Counted from the first letter of the stretch, positions 25,400 through 37,118 are shown. The stretch is DNA of 64,000 bases from Lamellibrachia satsuma (GCA_033239005.1 BSQZ01000068.1:2349001-2413000); one strand, 5' to 3'. Notes: a model not told the origin generated them from the letters alone. Program-made: numbers and translations.

Positions 25400-26747
25400 A
25401 AATCTGTCAGAAACTCCGTTTTTGAGACAAGTTCTAAAAAAAATTATGACATGTCATTTTGTTTAATGTGTAGATTGTATATTAAATTAACGTAATAATG
25501 CATTAATAACCTATTACACGTCATATGCAATTGCAACTTTTACTCTGTGCAGTCTATTATGTTTGCATTTTCTACCAATATGTTAGCAGATAGAAATGAT
25601 AACAAATCTATGTAATATTGTTGCAGCATGGTTTCATTTGGCAGCTAGCTTTTAAAAGAGCAGGACAGGTGTCAATCACAACTGGGAAAGCATGAAAGAA
25701 GTTGGGTGGGTGTAGGTGCGTACCAGTAATAACATTGGAGAGGACTTCAAGGGACTGGGTTAGGACATGTGCACAGACCTAAGTGGCTGTGTCAATAAGC
25801 CAATTGGAAGCCAACAAGAGATAAACTGAAGCTCTTGAGACAGAACTGTACTGTTGTACTGCTCACTGCTGTGAGCTGATACTGAGTTATGCACAGCTTC
25901 ATTGTGTAATATTAGACAAATTGATATAATAGATATATCAATTTGCTGTTCCTTATATCGCATATATATGATATAAGGAACAAATATAAGGACAGTTTGA
26001 CCAAGTCCCAATGTGTTCCTTGAACGTCCTTCTAAATATAGTGAGAGTCCAATGTATATAATTTCTCCAAACAGTCAAACGAAGTCAGTAGACATTTCAT
26101 AAACACTCTTCCATTTCATAGGTTATATAGTTAGCAAAATCAGAAATTTATATAGCATGTATTAGATTATGACAGTTTATGACAGGTTTCGGACAGTTTC
26201 TTACGTCAGAAATCCGTCAGAAACTAGTTTCTGACAGTGCCAAACCATGTATTTTACCATGGTTTACCTGTTTCAAAACACCATGGACTACGATGGTATA
26301 TTTTCATAAGACTAAACTCGGAATTGTTTAACCAATCTGAGGGGCCACCGCTTAAACCAAAGGAAGACTTACTCTCATACAGGTATCCGTAGACTTCATC
26401 ACAAATCATGTCATCGATTGCTGGAACAGACCTCCTGAAGAAGGCTTGTCAGTATATATCTATAGAACTAAGTATACTAAGTATCACAAATCCCATAACT
26501 CACCCGGCTTTCTCTATTCACTATGCACCGCTGTACTATCGAAATTTGTGTTGCTCTTACCTGGTGAACTCGGCAAAGCGGTTGAAACTCGGTGCACAGC
26601 CCATTCTACAATAACTGAATGACTGGCAAGATAGCACTTTGCCGTCACGCATGACTGCACGTGTCCAAGGTTACGCAAACACACCATAATACTGTGGCCG
26701 GCTAATTAATTAATGTGCTACCTTGTTGTCAATAGAGGCACTCATTA

Positions 26748-26778
<31 letters not shown>

Positions 26779-27440
26779 TGACCAAATGACAAATGACCAA
26801 TCCACCTCCTTTCTTTTTAATTTCTTTTTCCACTGGAAGTAGTTTGGTCCTCTCCCAGAAAGTCTTGTTGCTAACTTTGTCAGACCAATTCAAATTCATA
26901 ATTCTGCGCAGGCATCTATTGATGAAAGTATGTATCCTTTTTCAGAGCTCTCACATTTCGCCTACTCTCAGTGATTCACCCTCTCAGTATGCCTGTACTG
27001 ATATTATTCCCACTTCACCTATTTTGCATTAGTATAGCTCCCCTCTCACCAAAATCACTATTTAACTTTAATGCTTGTAATTAAAACTGGTGTATGTAAA
27101 ATGTTACTCATGTAAAATATGCTTTGCGAGAAATCAGAGGTTTTCGTACAAGTGTTAAATCTTAGTCCTCTTAATTATTATTTATGTATAGACAACATTT
27201 ACTAAATCCAAAAAGAACTTAGATTTAACTCAAGGAAACTCTGCTTTCTGCAATGCCACTGTTTGTTCGCAATTGGTAAAATAACTGGCATCCAATTAAC
27301 GTTTGGTCATGTTGAAGCCAAAGCAAAGAGGAAGTAGGCCTTGATTAGACCAACTGGGAAACTGTCTCAGAACTAACCATAATATTTTCAGTACCAGTAC
27401 GAGTACTTTTCATTGATATCATTGTTTTAAGAAAGTACTT
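25400..27440. other. AT-rich non-coding; small inverted repeats and a TGCG tract
   Basis: Holds a near-palindrome around 25950-25985 (ATATATCA.. / TGATATAAGGAAC), GTTTCTGAC-type repeats near 26190-26240 and a (GTGC)n tract at 26750-26780. No gene is supported. Confidence 0.4.
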
Positions 27441-27469
27441 AAGTTGAGCATAAGTATATTTCAAAAGTG

Positions 27470-28240
27470 TGCTCTTCCTCCTTATTCTCTGCTGTACGGG
27501 GGTGAAGGTCAGGTACAGTTACAGTATTGTCGAGCACTCTTTCTGTTCTTTCTTTCCATAGTTTCCTATCGGCTGCCCCCTCTCTCCATCTTTCATCCTC
27601 TCCCGATCTTCTCATATCCCTCCTCACGCAATCCTCGCATCTCAGCTGTGGCCTTCCCCTTTTCCTGCATCCTTGATGTTTTTCCAACTCTGCTCTCTTT
27701 GTTTGCCTGCTTGTATCCGACGTCGCACCTCTACCTCTGAATGCCCACCCCCCGTAACCATTCCTACAAGGTACACAAAGCCATCCACTTACTTGATCTC
27801 CTTACCATCCAACCTGATGTTCAACTCCTCTCTCTGGTGTCCAACCCACATCACTTCTGTCTTCTCCAGGCTCATTCTCATTCCACCCTTCTTGAACACC
27901 CCCTTCCATTCCTCCAACACTTCCTGTAGTTCTTGTTTGCTTTCTGCTATTATGGCCATATCATCTGCATACATCATCTTCCTGAGAATATCCTTCGTGC
28001 TGATCTTCCTGCTGATTAGTTCCATCACCATGACAAACAGTAAAGGGCTAAGGGCACTTCCTTGCCTCAAACCGATGTTAACTGGAAACTCTCCCGACAA
28101 CCCAGATCCAACCACAACTCTTCCTTTTGTTCTCTCATACATTACTTCCGCTATCCTGGCTTCTGCTTCTGACACTGCCGTCCATCTCACTGTTGCAGTC
28201 ACCATCTCTCTTGGGACTGTGTTACATGCCTTCTATGGAT
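27470..28240 (-). pseudogene. RTE-like LINE reverse transcriptase fragment
   Basis: The minus strand carries LRQGSALSPLLFVMVMELIS and MMYADDMAIIAESKQELQEV (catalytic YADD), then after a frame change a basic end with KRGRPQLRCEDCVRRDMR. The order and motifs are those of endonuclease/RT proteins of RTE-like LINEs. The 5' portion is missing. Confidence 0.88.
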
Positions 28241-30290
28241 CCACAAATCCCACTGCCATTCTCACTTGCATATCCAACCTCTTCCCTACTATATATTTCA
28301 ATGACTTGCTCGCAACTTCAGTATATTTCAAAAGTACTTAAGTACAAATACATTTGGTGGTATTAACCTATTTGTGTTAGGGGGTATATGTGTGCTCAAA
28401 TGAATTGCTCACTAGTGTTAATTGCCTCTACCTAGATTACAAAGGCGCCCCTGTAGACATGTCATGATGTGTGACGTCCAGCATCAACGTTTAAATGTTT
28501 ATATTATCACTGTATTTGTACAGAAGGTGTTCAGTGGGCAGCAGGGGTTTCATTCAGTACTAGCCTGCTAGCAGTTCACGAAAGCCCCACGTGTGTTGTT
28601 TGTAGCCTTAGTAATTAGTGCTAATCTAAACTTGAGTTCATGCATCACTCGTTGCTTCTTCTTTATATGTTTTCGTGCGACAGAGGTGATTGACTCATTA
28701 TTAACTGATACAATTCGAAAGTACTTGAAAACTGAAAAGTACTTCAACATTGAATTATTTTTTTTGGAAGAGTTAAACGCAAGTACCTTTGATTTTAGCA
28801 AATGTGCTTAAAGATCAGCACAAGTACTAGTAAACTGTACTTAAATATAAAGTGCTGGTGTTTAGAAGCTCTGTTTTCTCCTGTATCTGGTTATGAATGT
28901 GTCGTGGGAGAGTCAGGTCGCCTGCAAAGTCCACATCGTCCAACTGGCCTCAACGGAGCCACTGGACACCAGTTCTCGTATTTCTGTGGTCCTCCTCAGT
29001 ATCCAGAAGCTATGGCCTGCAAGAACTGTGGAACTCACCACTGCCTCACTCCAGTCTTCATCATGAAAGAATTTGTAAGTTGTTCTGCATGAATGACCTT
29101 GCAAGCCATCCCGTCATAGGTGCTTTGTTTCACAGAAATAAACTTATCTAGTATCCCGTAATGTCGTAGAAGCTGTGTGGCAAGCTACTTTCCGTCAGTA
29201 TTACGTTTCATCCGGGATGGACGCTTATCAGAATACGTGTAAGTGGTATCTTCCTCGTCATCTTCTAGGTTGAAGAGAGTGTAGCATTTCTGCAATTTTT
29301 TTAGAACACTATTTCCTGTTTCTTTATTTATTAGTTAAACCTTTCAAGTACGAATAAATGCATCAGCCTTTGTTGGAGCCGGACCAATATTATTTAATTT
29401 GTTTGTTCAAGCATGTCCGTGGATGGCGTGGATTTGTTTATCTTAGAGAATGATGCATATTAAGTAGGCAAGGGCCGGAGTATTACCCTAGACCAGGAGA
29501 CGGTGATTGGTGAACTAGTGTCATGTGGTATCTCAGAAACAAGGAATACAAAAAGGGACTGGATACACGTGTTAACATCTCGGCGAGCAGATCACGGTGA
29601 AGTAAAGTGGTCACAGAAGGGTCGGGTAGCCCCCAGAGGAGGTTGGCAGGCTTCGCGCATGCGCGAAAATCGGTTCATATGAGTGATCGCCGGAAGTTGC
29701 GAGCCAGTCTGTTTACAACGTTCGACGGCGAAGGTAGACCTTCGTCGACGTCCGCTTTCGTTCCATAATTTATAATAGTAATAAAGTTTATTTAAACAAC
29801 AGCAACAGTTAACATACAAACACAATTGAATTTTAAACATCAATAGTACGAGTTAAAAAAGTAATCTCAAACTAATCACTCGTCTGTAAGGGTGACATCA
29901 TTCATGCGTTGCAATATTAAAACGTTTCACACTTTGTCGGCACTCTTTGTTTTTGTAAATAAAAAAAATAATTAACGTGCATTTCCCTTCTCAAAAACAG
30001 CCCCTCCGGGCCAGTGTTGTAGTGGTGCCCTGTTGTGGCGGTAGCAGTGCTCTTTGGTAGCAGCAGTACAGCACATGTTCGCACACACAAGGAAATTCAA
30101 CCAATCACAAAGCGGTTCAGTGACACAAAACAAGTAATTATATTAAGTACAATCTGTTTTTACTTGGCTTAATTCATAACCACAACAGGTATGTATGTTA
30201 TTCATAATTGCTTGTAAAGAATAAACATCTTTTGTGTGAATTGAGTTATGTCAAGACTTTTATTACTCAAAATGTTCATTGCAGAGAAAG
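28241..30290. other. Nothing clearly recognised
   Basis: The stretch 28890-29090 holds an open frame followed by GTAAGT at about 29071, which could be a host exon, but I recognise no family. The remainder is AT-rich non-coding. Confidence 0.3.
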
Positions 30291-30294
30291 TATT

Positions 30295-30500
30295 AGCTAC
30301 AATTAAATACGCGAACTTAATTATTTTAAAGGCATGCCTTTAACATTACATACGCGTACTTAATTAATTAAAAGCATGGCTTTAACTTTACATACGCGTA
30401 TTTAAATAATTAAAGGCAAGCTTTTAATATTACAACCATGTCGTTAACTTTAAATACGCGCATTTAAATAATTAAAGGCATGCCTTTAATTAAGTAAAGA
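30295..30500. repeat. About 57-bp AT-rich tandem repeat with palindromes
   Basis: Three to four copies of a unit combining AAAGGCATGCCTTT (or variants) with ACATACGCGTA and TTAATTAATTAA. Each block is itself near-palindromic. Confidence 0.85.
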
Positions 30501-31409
<909 letters not shown>

Positions 31410-31502
31410 GTGATATCGTTATAATTTCCTTATGACTTTTAATTAAATTTACTGTCATTGATAGGTTGCTTTGTTATTATAGAGAAATAATTAATACACC
31501 GC

Positions 31503-31581
31503 TTACATAAGGTCTTGTGACTGACACTGACACTGACACTGTATTTGGTATGCATAGGAAGCGTCTGCAGCAGTGGTCGTG
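31503..31581 (-). pseudogene. Element B gene end, separated by the Polinton insertion
   Basis: On the minus strand this piece continues, in the same reading frame, the open frame that enters the target site from 48652 on the other side of element A, and ends in a TAA at 31503-31505. Counting one copy of the duplicated GTCGTG, no shift is needed. It includes a run of Gln-Cys codons from a short GACACT repeat. Confidence 0.5.
31576..31581. repeat. Target-site duplication, left copy (GTCGTG)
   Basis: Six bases immediately left of the terminal AGTAGTACC, identical to 48499-48504. Polintons make 6-bp duplications. Confidence 0.93.
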
Positions 31582-31657
31582 AGTAGTACCTTATAGCTTT
31601 TCAATCCCCCAAAAATTTGCACCCATGGTCTACTTCTACATCCGGTTGCGCGCGCAG
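31582..31657 (+). repeat. Left terminal inverted repeat
   Basis: 76 bp matching the reverse complement of 48432-48498, with one 9-bp insertion (TGCACCCAT at 31618-31626) and one mismatch. It is short for a Polinton, whose repeats are often hundreds of bases. Confidence 0.95.
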
Positions 31658-31949
31658 TCAATCGGCTGACTTCGATGACGAAACGCTGCCTTCTGGGTAA
31701 CACGAGCACCTCCTGCACTTTCGAGTACACCCGTGTGCACCCATACGTGTCATCGTAACCTCTAAGAATCGAATACACCACGCTACCCTATATATGTAGC
31801 AATTGGTACGACACTACCCTATTCGAGTCGATGTTATAATTGGCATCAAGCGTGTAACGTGATATCCGGTGAACTACGGACGGAGCCGTTTATCGACAGA
31901 CAACCGCGTAGGCCGTAACACGGGCTGTATGGTATTTAGCGGCTGTTAA

Positions 31950-32330
31950 GCCAGTTGCGTTCTGTTGCAATGACCCATATGGGATTTAGCGGTTGTTGGA
32001 AATTGAATGGTTGTTGTTGTAAACACGATGTACTACGGAGACACGGACTTAAGCGCGTGATCACAGCGTGAATGTTGTAACTCGATACCTAATTGAAACA
32101 GCTGCGTTCTGTTGTAATGATTCATATGGGATTTAGCGTGTGGAAAATGACAGTAGGAAGGTAATGTTATTTTTAATTCACAGCGTGCATGGTGTAAATC
32201 GATACCTAACCAAAAACAGCTGCGTTCTGTTGCGGACTGAAGCGACTGATTTAACGTGGATTTGGAGTCAGCGGTCGAGTGGCATACGGAAAGCGGTTGG
32301 AATTTGCAAGCGATTGGACTTGTATTAGGA
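31950..32330. repeat. Left-arm imperfect repeats
   Basis: Phrases such as CAGCTGCGTTCTGTTG, CATATGGGATTTAGCG and TCGATACCTAA recur two or three times, with the best pair about 117 bp apart (32064 and 32181). Confidence 0.75.
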
Positions 32331-32399
32331 AGGATCGTGTAATAAATATATATACGCAAAAACAACAGACATGTATTAGCGATACAAAGCAAAAAAAAT

Positions 32400-32739
32400 T
32401 AATACAGGAAATAATACAGATACATAATGAAACAAATCAGACAGATCATCATCAGTAATAATAATAATAATAATAATAATAATGAAGCAGTAGCATAATG
32501 TTAACGAAGTGGTATGTTATTAATGTAGAAGCAGGCAGATCATCAGTAATAAAAATAATGAAGCAGTAATTAATACATGTAGCATAAGTGGCGTGTTATA
32601 ATAAAGATACATAATGAAACATCAAAAAATTAAGCAGGCAGATCATCATCAGTAATAATAATAATAGATAGATAGATATTAACGAAGTGGTCAATACAGA
32701 TACATCAAACAAATTAATGTAGAAGCAGGCAGATCATCA

Positions 32740-32794
<55 letters not shown>

Positions 32795-33060
32795 AGCAGT
32801 AGCATAATGTTAACGAAGTGGTATGTTATTAATGTAGAAGCAGGCAGATCATCAGTAATAAAAATAATGAAGCAGTAATTAATACATGTAGCATAAGTGG
32901 CGTGTTATAATAAAGATACATAATGAAACATCAAAAAATTAAGCAGGCAGATCATCATCATCAGTAATAATAATAGATAGATAGATATTAACGAAGTGGT
33001 CAATACAGATATACATCAAACAAATTAATGTAGAAGCATCAGTAATAATAATAATTATAA
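32400..33060. repeat. Left-arm 318-bp duplication with (AAT)n
   Basis: The stretch from GAAGCAGTAGCATAATG (about 32484) recurs at about 32802, including AGCAGGCAGATCATCA and (GATA)n parts. Each copy contains AAT trinucleotide runs. Confidence 0.85.
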
Positions 33061-33464
33061 TGAAGCAGTAATTAATTAATACGTGTAGCATGCGGCGTGT
33101 TATTGTAAAGAAGTGTTCATTTTTTTTGAAGATGGAGGCGTGGATGGAAGCGTCATACGAAAAAAAGCGCAGTCTGCGGTTTCTGTGTCTCGCTGAGGTC
33201 GATGGTCCATCGGAGGAGGCGGACGACGGCGGCGGCGGCGGCGGCGGCGGTGGCGACGGCGGCGGAGGGCGGCGGTGGTGGCGATGCGAGACAGACGGCG
33301 CCGGGTCGAATGGGCGAGGAGTGGTCAGCGAAAGATGCGGTACGTCTAATAATTCAGCGTCCCAGTCTTCAGGTACTGGAGATGGAGGGGGCGTCGATCC
33401 GTATGGAGGGGTTGTTTGTTCATGTAATTGTTTCATGACACCAAACCATTTCTCAGCGTGCTGA
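32939..33464 (-). CDS. Unknown element A left-arm gene, exon 2
   Basis: Minus-strand exon starting after acceptor TTCCTTGCAG. It encodes QHAEKWFGVMKQLHEQ, an acidic stretch, a long proline-serine run and a basic segment (ARHRNRRLRFF). From about 33060 downward the frame runs into AAT-type repeats, so the true C-terminus may be earlier or spliced. I recognise no known family. A homologous exon, with the acceptor at the same place, is seen in element B at 48499-48652. It is divergently arranged to the RPA-like gene, as accessory genes in Polinton left arms often are. Confidence 0.55.
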
Positions 33465-33511
33465 CTGCAAGGAAGAGAAAACAAGCGAGTTAGAAACAAC
33501 ACATTACTTAC

Positions 33512-33858
33512 ACTGCAATAACGATTACGATAGTCACTGGTAAGCAAACGTACTGGCGATGATACTCTCTCAGGTAGACCGCTGTCAATATACACCAGAT
33601 CTCGTGTACATCTACACAGTATTGTATGAACACGTTCAGAGTCAGTTTGCTGATGACCCTGACCAGTGACACCATAGTGTACACTATATGCGTGAGTGAC
33701 ACGTAGTATGGCAACATGATGACGCAGATGACGAGAACACAACGAGAGAGGCCTTCATAGTGTGAGAGGAAATATTGTTGACAACGACGAACTCGCCGTA
33801 TCAGAGAGCTGATAGATAAGACTGTCTGGTAAACGGGAAAAAATCGGGGTGACAGCAC
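33512..33858 (-). CDS. Unknown element A left-arm gene, exon 1
   Basis: Open minus-strand frame ending at donor GTAAGT (33506-33511). A 47-bp intron follows and the frame continues in phase into exon 2. The upstream part has no ATG; the first in-frame ATG is near 33717, within a hydrophobic stretch (CVLVICVIMLPYYV) that could be membrane-spanning. A TATA-like TTATATAA lies just upstream near 33868. Function unknown; the start is uncertain. Confidence 0.5.
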
Positions 33859-34130
33859 TCGTTATATAATGCAGTGAATGCGTGTTTTAATACAAGTATG
33901 GATCGCCCGGTCCGTTTTAGAGGTTGTAATAGCTAAACACGGGAGAAAGCCAATTGATAGAATGGTTAAAAAAGTAAAGAGGGTTTTTGGGGTGCTTTGA
34001 CCTACGATGATCGAACGGGTCAGAATACTCTCGGACAGTTACTTATGCAACTAAGGGAGTTCATACGAACTCACCAGCAGGTAAAAAAAGTGGGTCTGAC
34101 ATAACGCAGATGCGAGATTGCAACCAGGCA
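33859..34130. promoter_or_regulatory. Divergent intergenic region
   Basis: Lies between the leftward unknown gene and the rightward RPA-like gene. It carries a TATA-like box for the leftward gene near 33870; nothing else is clear. Confidence 0.4.
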
Positions 34131-34350
34131 CCGGGAGATCCGGTTCAAACTCGTTTACAACAGCGAAAACATCACGCGACTTGCAACCCGATTCAGACAT
34201 CACGCGCTGTTTCGCAATAGCGAAAACATCAGAACCGGTCCAAACTCGTTTGCAGCAGCGAAAACATCACGCGCCGTGCAACCCGATTCGGATATTACGC
34301 GCTGTTTCGCAATAGCGAAAACATCAGAACCGGTCCAAACTCGTTTGCAC
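34130..34350. repeat. Iteron-like 95-bp direct repeats
   Basis: Two full copies and a partial third of a unit of about 95 bp. CGGTYCAAACTCGTTT starts at about 34141, 34237 and 34332, and each unit contains GTTTCGCAATAGCGAAAAC, a near-perfect inverted repeat. Immediately upstream of the single-strand-DNA-binding-type gene. Confidence 0.85.
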
Positions 34351-34388
34351 CTGTTCGGTGAAATTGCGCAATAACAGCCGATAAGAGG

Positions 34389-34400
34389 CTTATATAAAGA
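34389..34400 (+). promoter_or_regulatory. TATA box of the RPA-like gene
   Basis: CTTATATAAAGA, about 65 bp upstream of the ATG at 34459. Confidence 0.6.
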
Positions 34401-34458
34401 CAGCAGTACTAGCCCGGTCATTACAATTGTTTTCAAGCGACTCTATCCGAACACGAAG

Positions 34459-34908
34459 ATGGCCTCCTCGCAACAGACCTACGCCGAGATGACTTTGACG
34501 AAACTACAATGCGAGGTGAGCGCCGGCCGCTATGTGTTTGCACAGCCTTTAACCGTAACGGCCTGCGGTGTTCAAAATAAATACGTGTTTTACAATGCTT
34601 GTCCTAAATGTCCCAAACGAGTCGTCAAGCACGTCTGCCCGGTGCACGGCTACCAGCGTGAGCGCGAGTACAGATTCGCTCTGCGCTTACTCCTGTCAGA
34701 CAGCATCGGCAGCGAGTGCTGGTGTACTTGTTTCGACGAAAAAGCAGTCAAAATTCTAGGCTTCACCGCAAAACATTACGCGAAGATGGAGACAGCTGAG
34801 GAACGCTACGAGTTGATGTCGACACTGCGAGGCAGTCGGGTCATGGTTGTCATTAGGAAACGCGTGACCAAAGAGTACGTAAATTACACTGTGGAGGAGA
34901 TTGACATT
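34459..34908 (+). CDS. RPA-type OB-fold protein, exon 1
   Basis: Encodes about 150 residues. It resembles the C-terminal OB fold of the large subunit of replication protein A: a zinc-ribbon part (NACPKCPKRVVKHVCPVHGY, with three Cys and a His) followed by an OB strand pattern (YRFALRLLLSD then CWCTCFDEKAVKILGF). Such proteins bind single-stranded DNA during replication. The frame without splicing ends in a stop at 34933-34935. A GT at 34909 and AG at 34954-34955 would give a 47-bp intron joining it in phase to 34956. It is first in the plus-strand gene series, ahead of the polymerase, consistent with a replication role; that role is inferred from the fold. Confidence 0.8.
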
Positions 34909-34955
34909 GTAGATGTTGGAGGATTCGATTCATAGATATGTAACTTTGTTGACAG

Positions 34956-35471
34956 AACGAAGCTGCAACCGCTGCCGCCGCTGCTGCTGCTGCTACCGCC
35001 GTTGATACACCTGCAGCTGCCGCTGATGTCGACGACAAAACCGAGGTGAGGAAGTGGTTGGAAGATAATAGTTGCGACGATTTATTCTCTTCTCATTCGT
35101 CGGCGGACTCACACGTTGTGATAACAGACGACGACAACAAGATGGAGGGGGATAGACCCGATGTTATAGTAGTAAGCAGCAGCACCAGCGACAGGGACGA
35201 CGACGACGACGACAGCTGTATGAAAACGGTGCGTCGGGTAGATAGGATAGCCAATCGCGCCGAAAGCATGTATAACGAACAACAATTTAATCTAGCTGTA
35301 GAGAAAGCCGCTGTGCAATACGCGTGCGATGAGATGGCTCGTATAATGAATTTAGATTCAGAGAGCGATATGCCCTCAGACAGCGTGATCTTGCATGTCT
35401 TGAGCTGGTTAAGTATAGAAGTAACCTCAACGTGCGGGAGCATGCAGTGGCGACATTACGTGAAAAATAAG
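34956..35471 (+). CDS. RPA-like gene, exon 2 (acidic linker and helical domain)
   Basis: Follows acceptor GTTGACAG. It starts with an alanine-rich stretch, then RKWLEDNSCDDLF, a long Asp/Ser-rich acidic region, and a predicted helical domain with YACDEMARIMNLDSESDMP and a CGSMQWRHY motif. It ends at donor GTGAGAG. I recognise no named family for the helical domain, but element B carries a clear homologue (50745-51170), so it is a conserved module. Without splicing the frame would read on to a stop at 35532-35534 and could stand alone. Confidence 0.65.
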
Positions 35472-35551
35472 GTGAGAGAGGTATTAATTAAACAATATGG
35501 TTTACGTGCACTATATAGAGCGCATATGTACTAATCTTTTTTGTTCGATAG

Positions 35552-36172
35552 AGTGGTTTGCAGCGCATCAAGAAGGCATACAAAAGGACGGCGCCGAGTG
35601 ACGACGACGTCTTCGCAATACCGAGTTGGGTGACACCACTGTCAAAGAGATCACGCGCGAGAATGGCGGCCTATAAGGAGAGAGCGGCGATGGAGAACGA
35701 TGACGTGAGACGAATGGAAGCCTTCGAGAGACCGGCGGTGAAAGCACCAGTGATTACTCAGCCGGGAGATGCCAGCTCGATCGAGGAGGAGGAAATAGAG
35801 AGTCCAGCTTCACCACCGCCGGAGGGCTGTCCTCTGATTCAACCGGAAGACGACGACGACGGCTCCGATTCATTGGAGAGTGAGTCTTCAACGCCGATGC
35901 CGACGCTGTACGTCCTACCCGACGCCACCGTTATCGCATCACCTCATGACACTGTGGCCGTGTTTAGGCCGCTTAACCCAGACGAGGTCATGACGCAGGA
36001 TGTCTGCAATGTCATCCTCGAAGAAGTCATGCTTCGCAAGGTTACACTCGAATATCGAAACAGTCGTTTGTCACTCGAGACGGTGACTCGCAACGTGTGC
36101 CAGGACGTTGCCGTCACTATAACATCAACGGAGTGGCAGAAGGAGGTTCGACGACAAATTCAGTTGCGCTGA
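35552..36172 (+). CDS. RPA-like gene, exon 3 (acidic C-terminal part)
   Basis: Preceded by a textbook 3' splice region: branch-site TACTAAT at 35529-35535, a T-rich run and TTCGATAG. It joins exon 2 in phase 0 across an 80-bp intron. It encodes a basic start (LQRIKKAYKR), a bipartite-like basic segment (LSKRSRARM), acidic blocks and a final 60 residues (DVCNVILEEV...TSTEWQKEVRRQI) whose spacing weakly echoes the helical domain of exon 2. Function unknown; nuclear location is plausible. Confidence 0.65.
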   Translation, partial: SGLQRIKKAYKRTAPSDDDVFAIPSWVTPLSKRSRARMAAYKERAAMENDDVRRMEAFERPAVKAPVITQPGDASSIEEEEIESPASPPPEGCPLIQPEDDDDGSDSLESESSTPMPTLYVLPDATVIASPHDTVAVFRPLNPDEVMTQDVCNVILEEVMLRKVTLEYRNSRLSLETVTRNVCQDVAVTITSTEWQKEVRRQIQLR

Positions 36173-36189
36173 ACATTACCTAAAAAAAC

Positions 36190-36430
36190 ACTCTTGAAAC
36201 GAACATTGAATATAACCACCGTAGAAACGAACATTGAATACACATAACTACCGTAGAAACGAACATTATAATCGCTGTAGAAACGAACATTATAATCGCT
36301 GTAGAAATGAACATTGAATATAACCACTGTTGAAATGAACATTATAACCGCTGTTGAAATGAACATTATAACCGCTGTTGAAATGAACATTATAGCCGTT
36401 GTTGAAATGCCGCTGTAGAAATGAACATTC
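36190..36430. repeat. About 24-bp tandem repeat
   Basis: Roughly ten copies of units like GAACATTATAACCGCTGTTGAAAT directly after the RPA-like gene stop. Confidence 0.9.
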
Positions 36431-36866
36431 GTGAATATATTGTTTTTTGTTATGTTGTTATATATATATACATCTCTGCGGAAAAGACTTATAATCAACA
36501 ATCATCTTCATCTGCTAGCCACTGCCGTATCGATAACAGATCGTAAGCTAGGGGTCACTGTCGAAATCATAAAGATTCACAAACCCAGCATGTCATCATC
36601 GTCTATAAGTCGAATCGTATATGTATGATATTACAACATAATAAAAAATGAAACAAAAAAATATGGTGTGTGTGTTGCCGTAGAAATTCTTCGTATCATC
36701 CCCTCGTAAAGAATTATAAAAATATAGCGCGAGCTGTCAGTCCTCGTAGACTCTTTATCATACCTTCGTAAAGAATCCCCCGAAAGAAATATGTTTAACG
36801 AAAGGAACTCACCTCCTCTAGGAGAAGGAACTCGCAGATAGAGCGGCATCCTCTGAACTACTCGCA
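36431..36866. other. Non-coding spacer
   Basis: AT-rich; contains a possible polyadenylation signal AATAAA-type phrase near 36641 and short CTCGTAAAGAAT / CTTCGTAAAGAAT repeats. Confidence 0.4.
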
Positions 36867-37069
36867 GTCCGTTCGATAGCGCCACCGTACGGTCTTGGTA
36901 CCGTTTGCATCATTCGTCCGTTCGAGGTCGCCACCGTACGGTCTTGGTGTCGTAATGAACGTTCGTCCGACCGATGTCGCCACCGTACGGTCTTGGTGTC
37001 GTAATGAACGTTCGTCCGACCGATGTCGCCACCGTACGGTCTTGGTGTCGTTTGCGTAATGAACGTTCC
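36867..37069. repeat. 49-bp tandem repeat upstream of polymerase gene
   Basis: Four copies of a unit containing GCCACCGTACGGTCTTGGTG. CACCGTACGGT includes the palindrome CCGTACGG. Their position just before the polymerase promoter suggests regulatory or replication-origin iterons; this is inference. Confidence 0.9.
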
Positions 37070-37093
37070 TTCGGATAAATAAATAACGAACGG

Positions 37094-37118
37094 TTCCGAA
37101 CCGTATATATGTTATAAG
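37094..37118 (+). promoter_or_regulatory. TATA-like box of the polymerase gene
   Basis: CCGTATATATGTTATAAGG, about 50 bp before the candidate ATG at 37160. Confidence 0.5.

Noticed and set aside
26370..26460. Possible further upstream exon of the NWD1-like gene (a donor-like GTAAGT on minus)
   Set aside because: Its phase cannot connect to the 29-nt microexon without a stop, and no domain signature is present.
33090..33464. Gly-rich open frame on the plus strand of the left arm
   Set aside because: It is the antisense of the proline-rich part of the minus-strand exon, which has splice sites and a homologue in element B.
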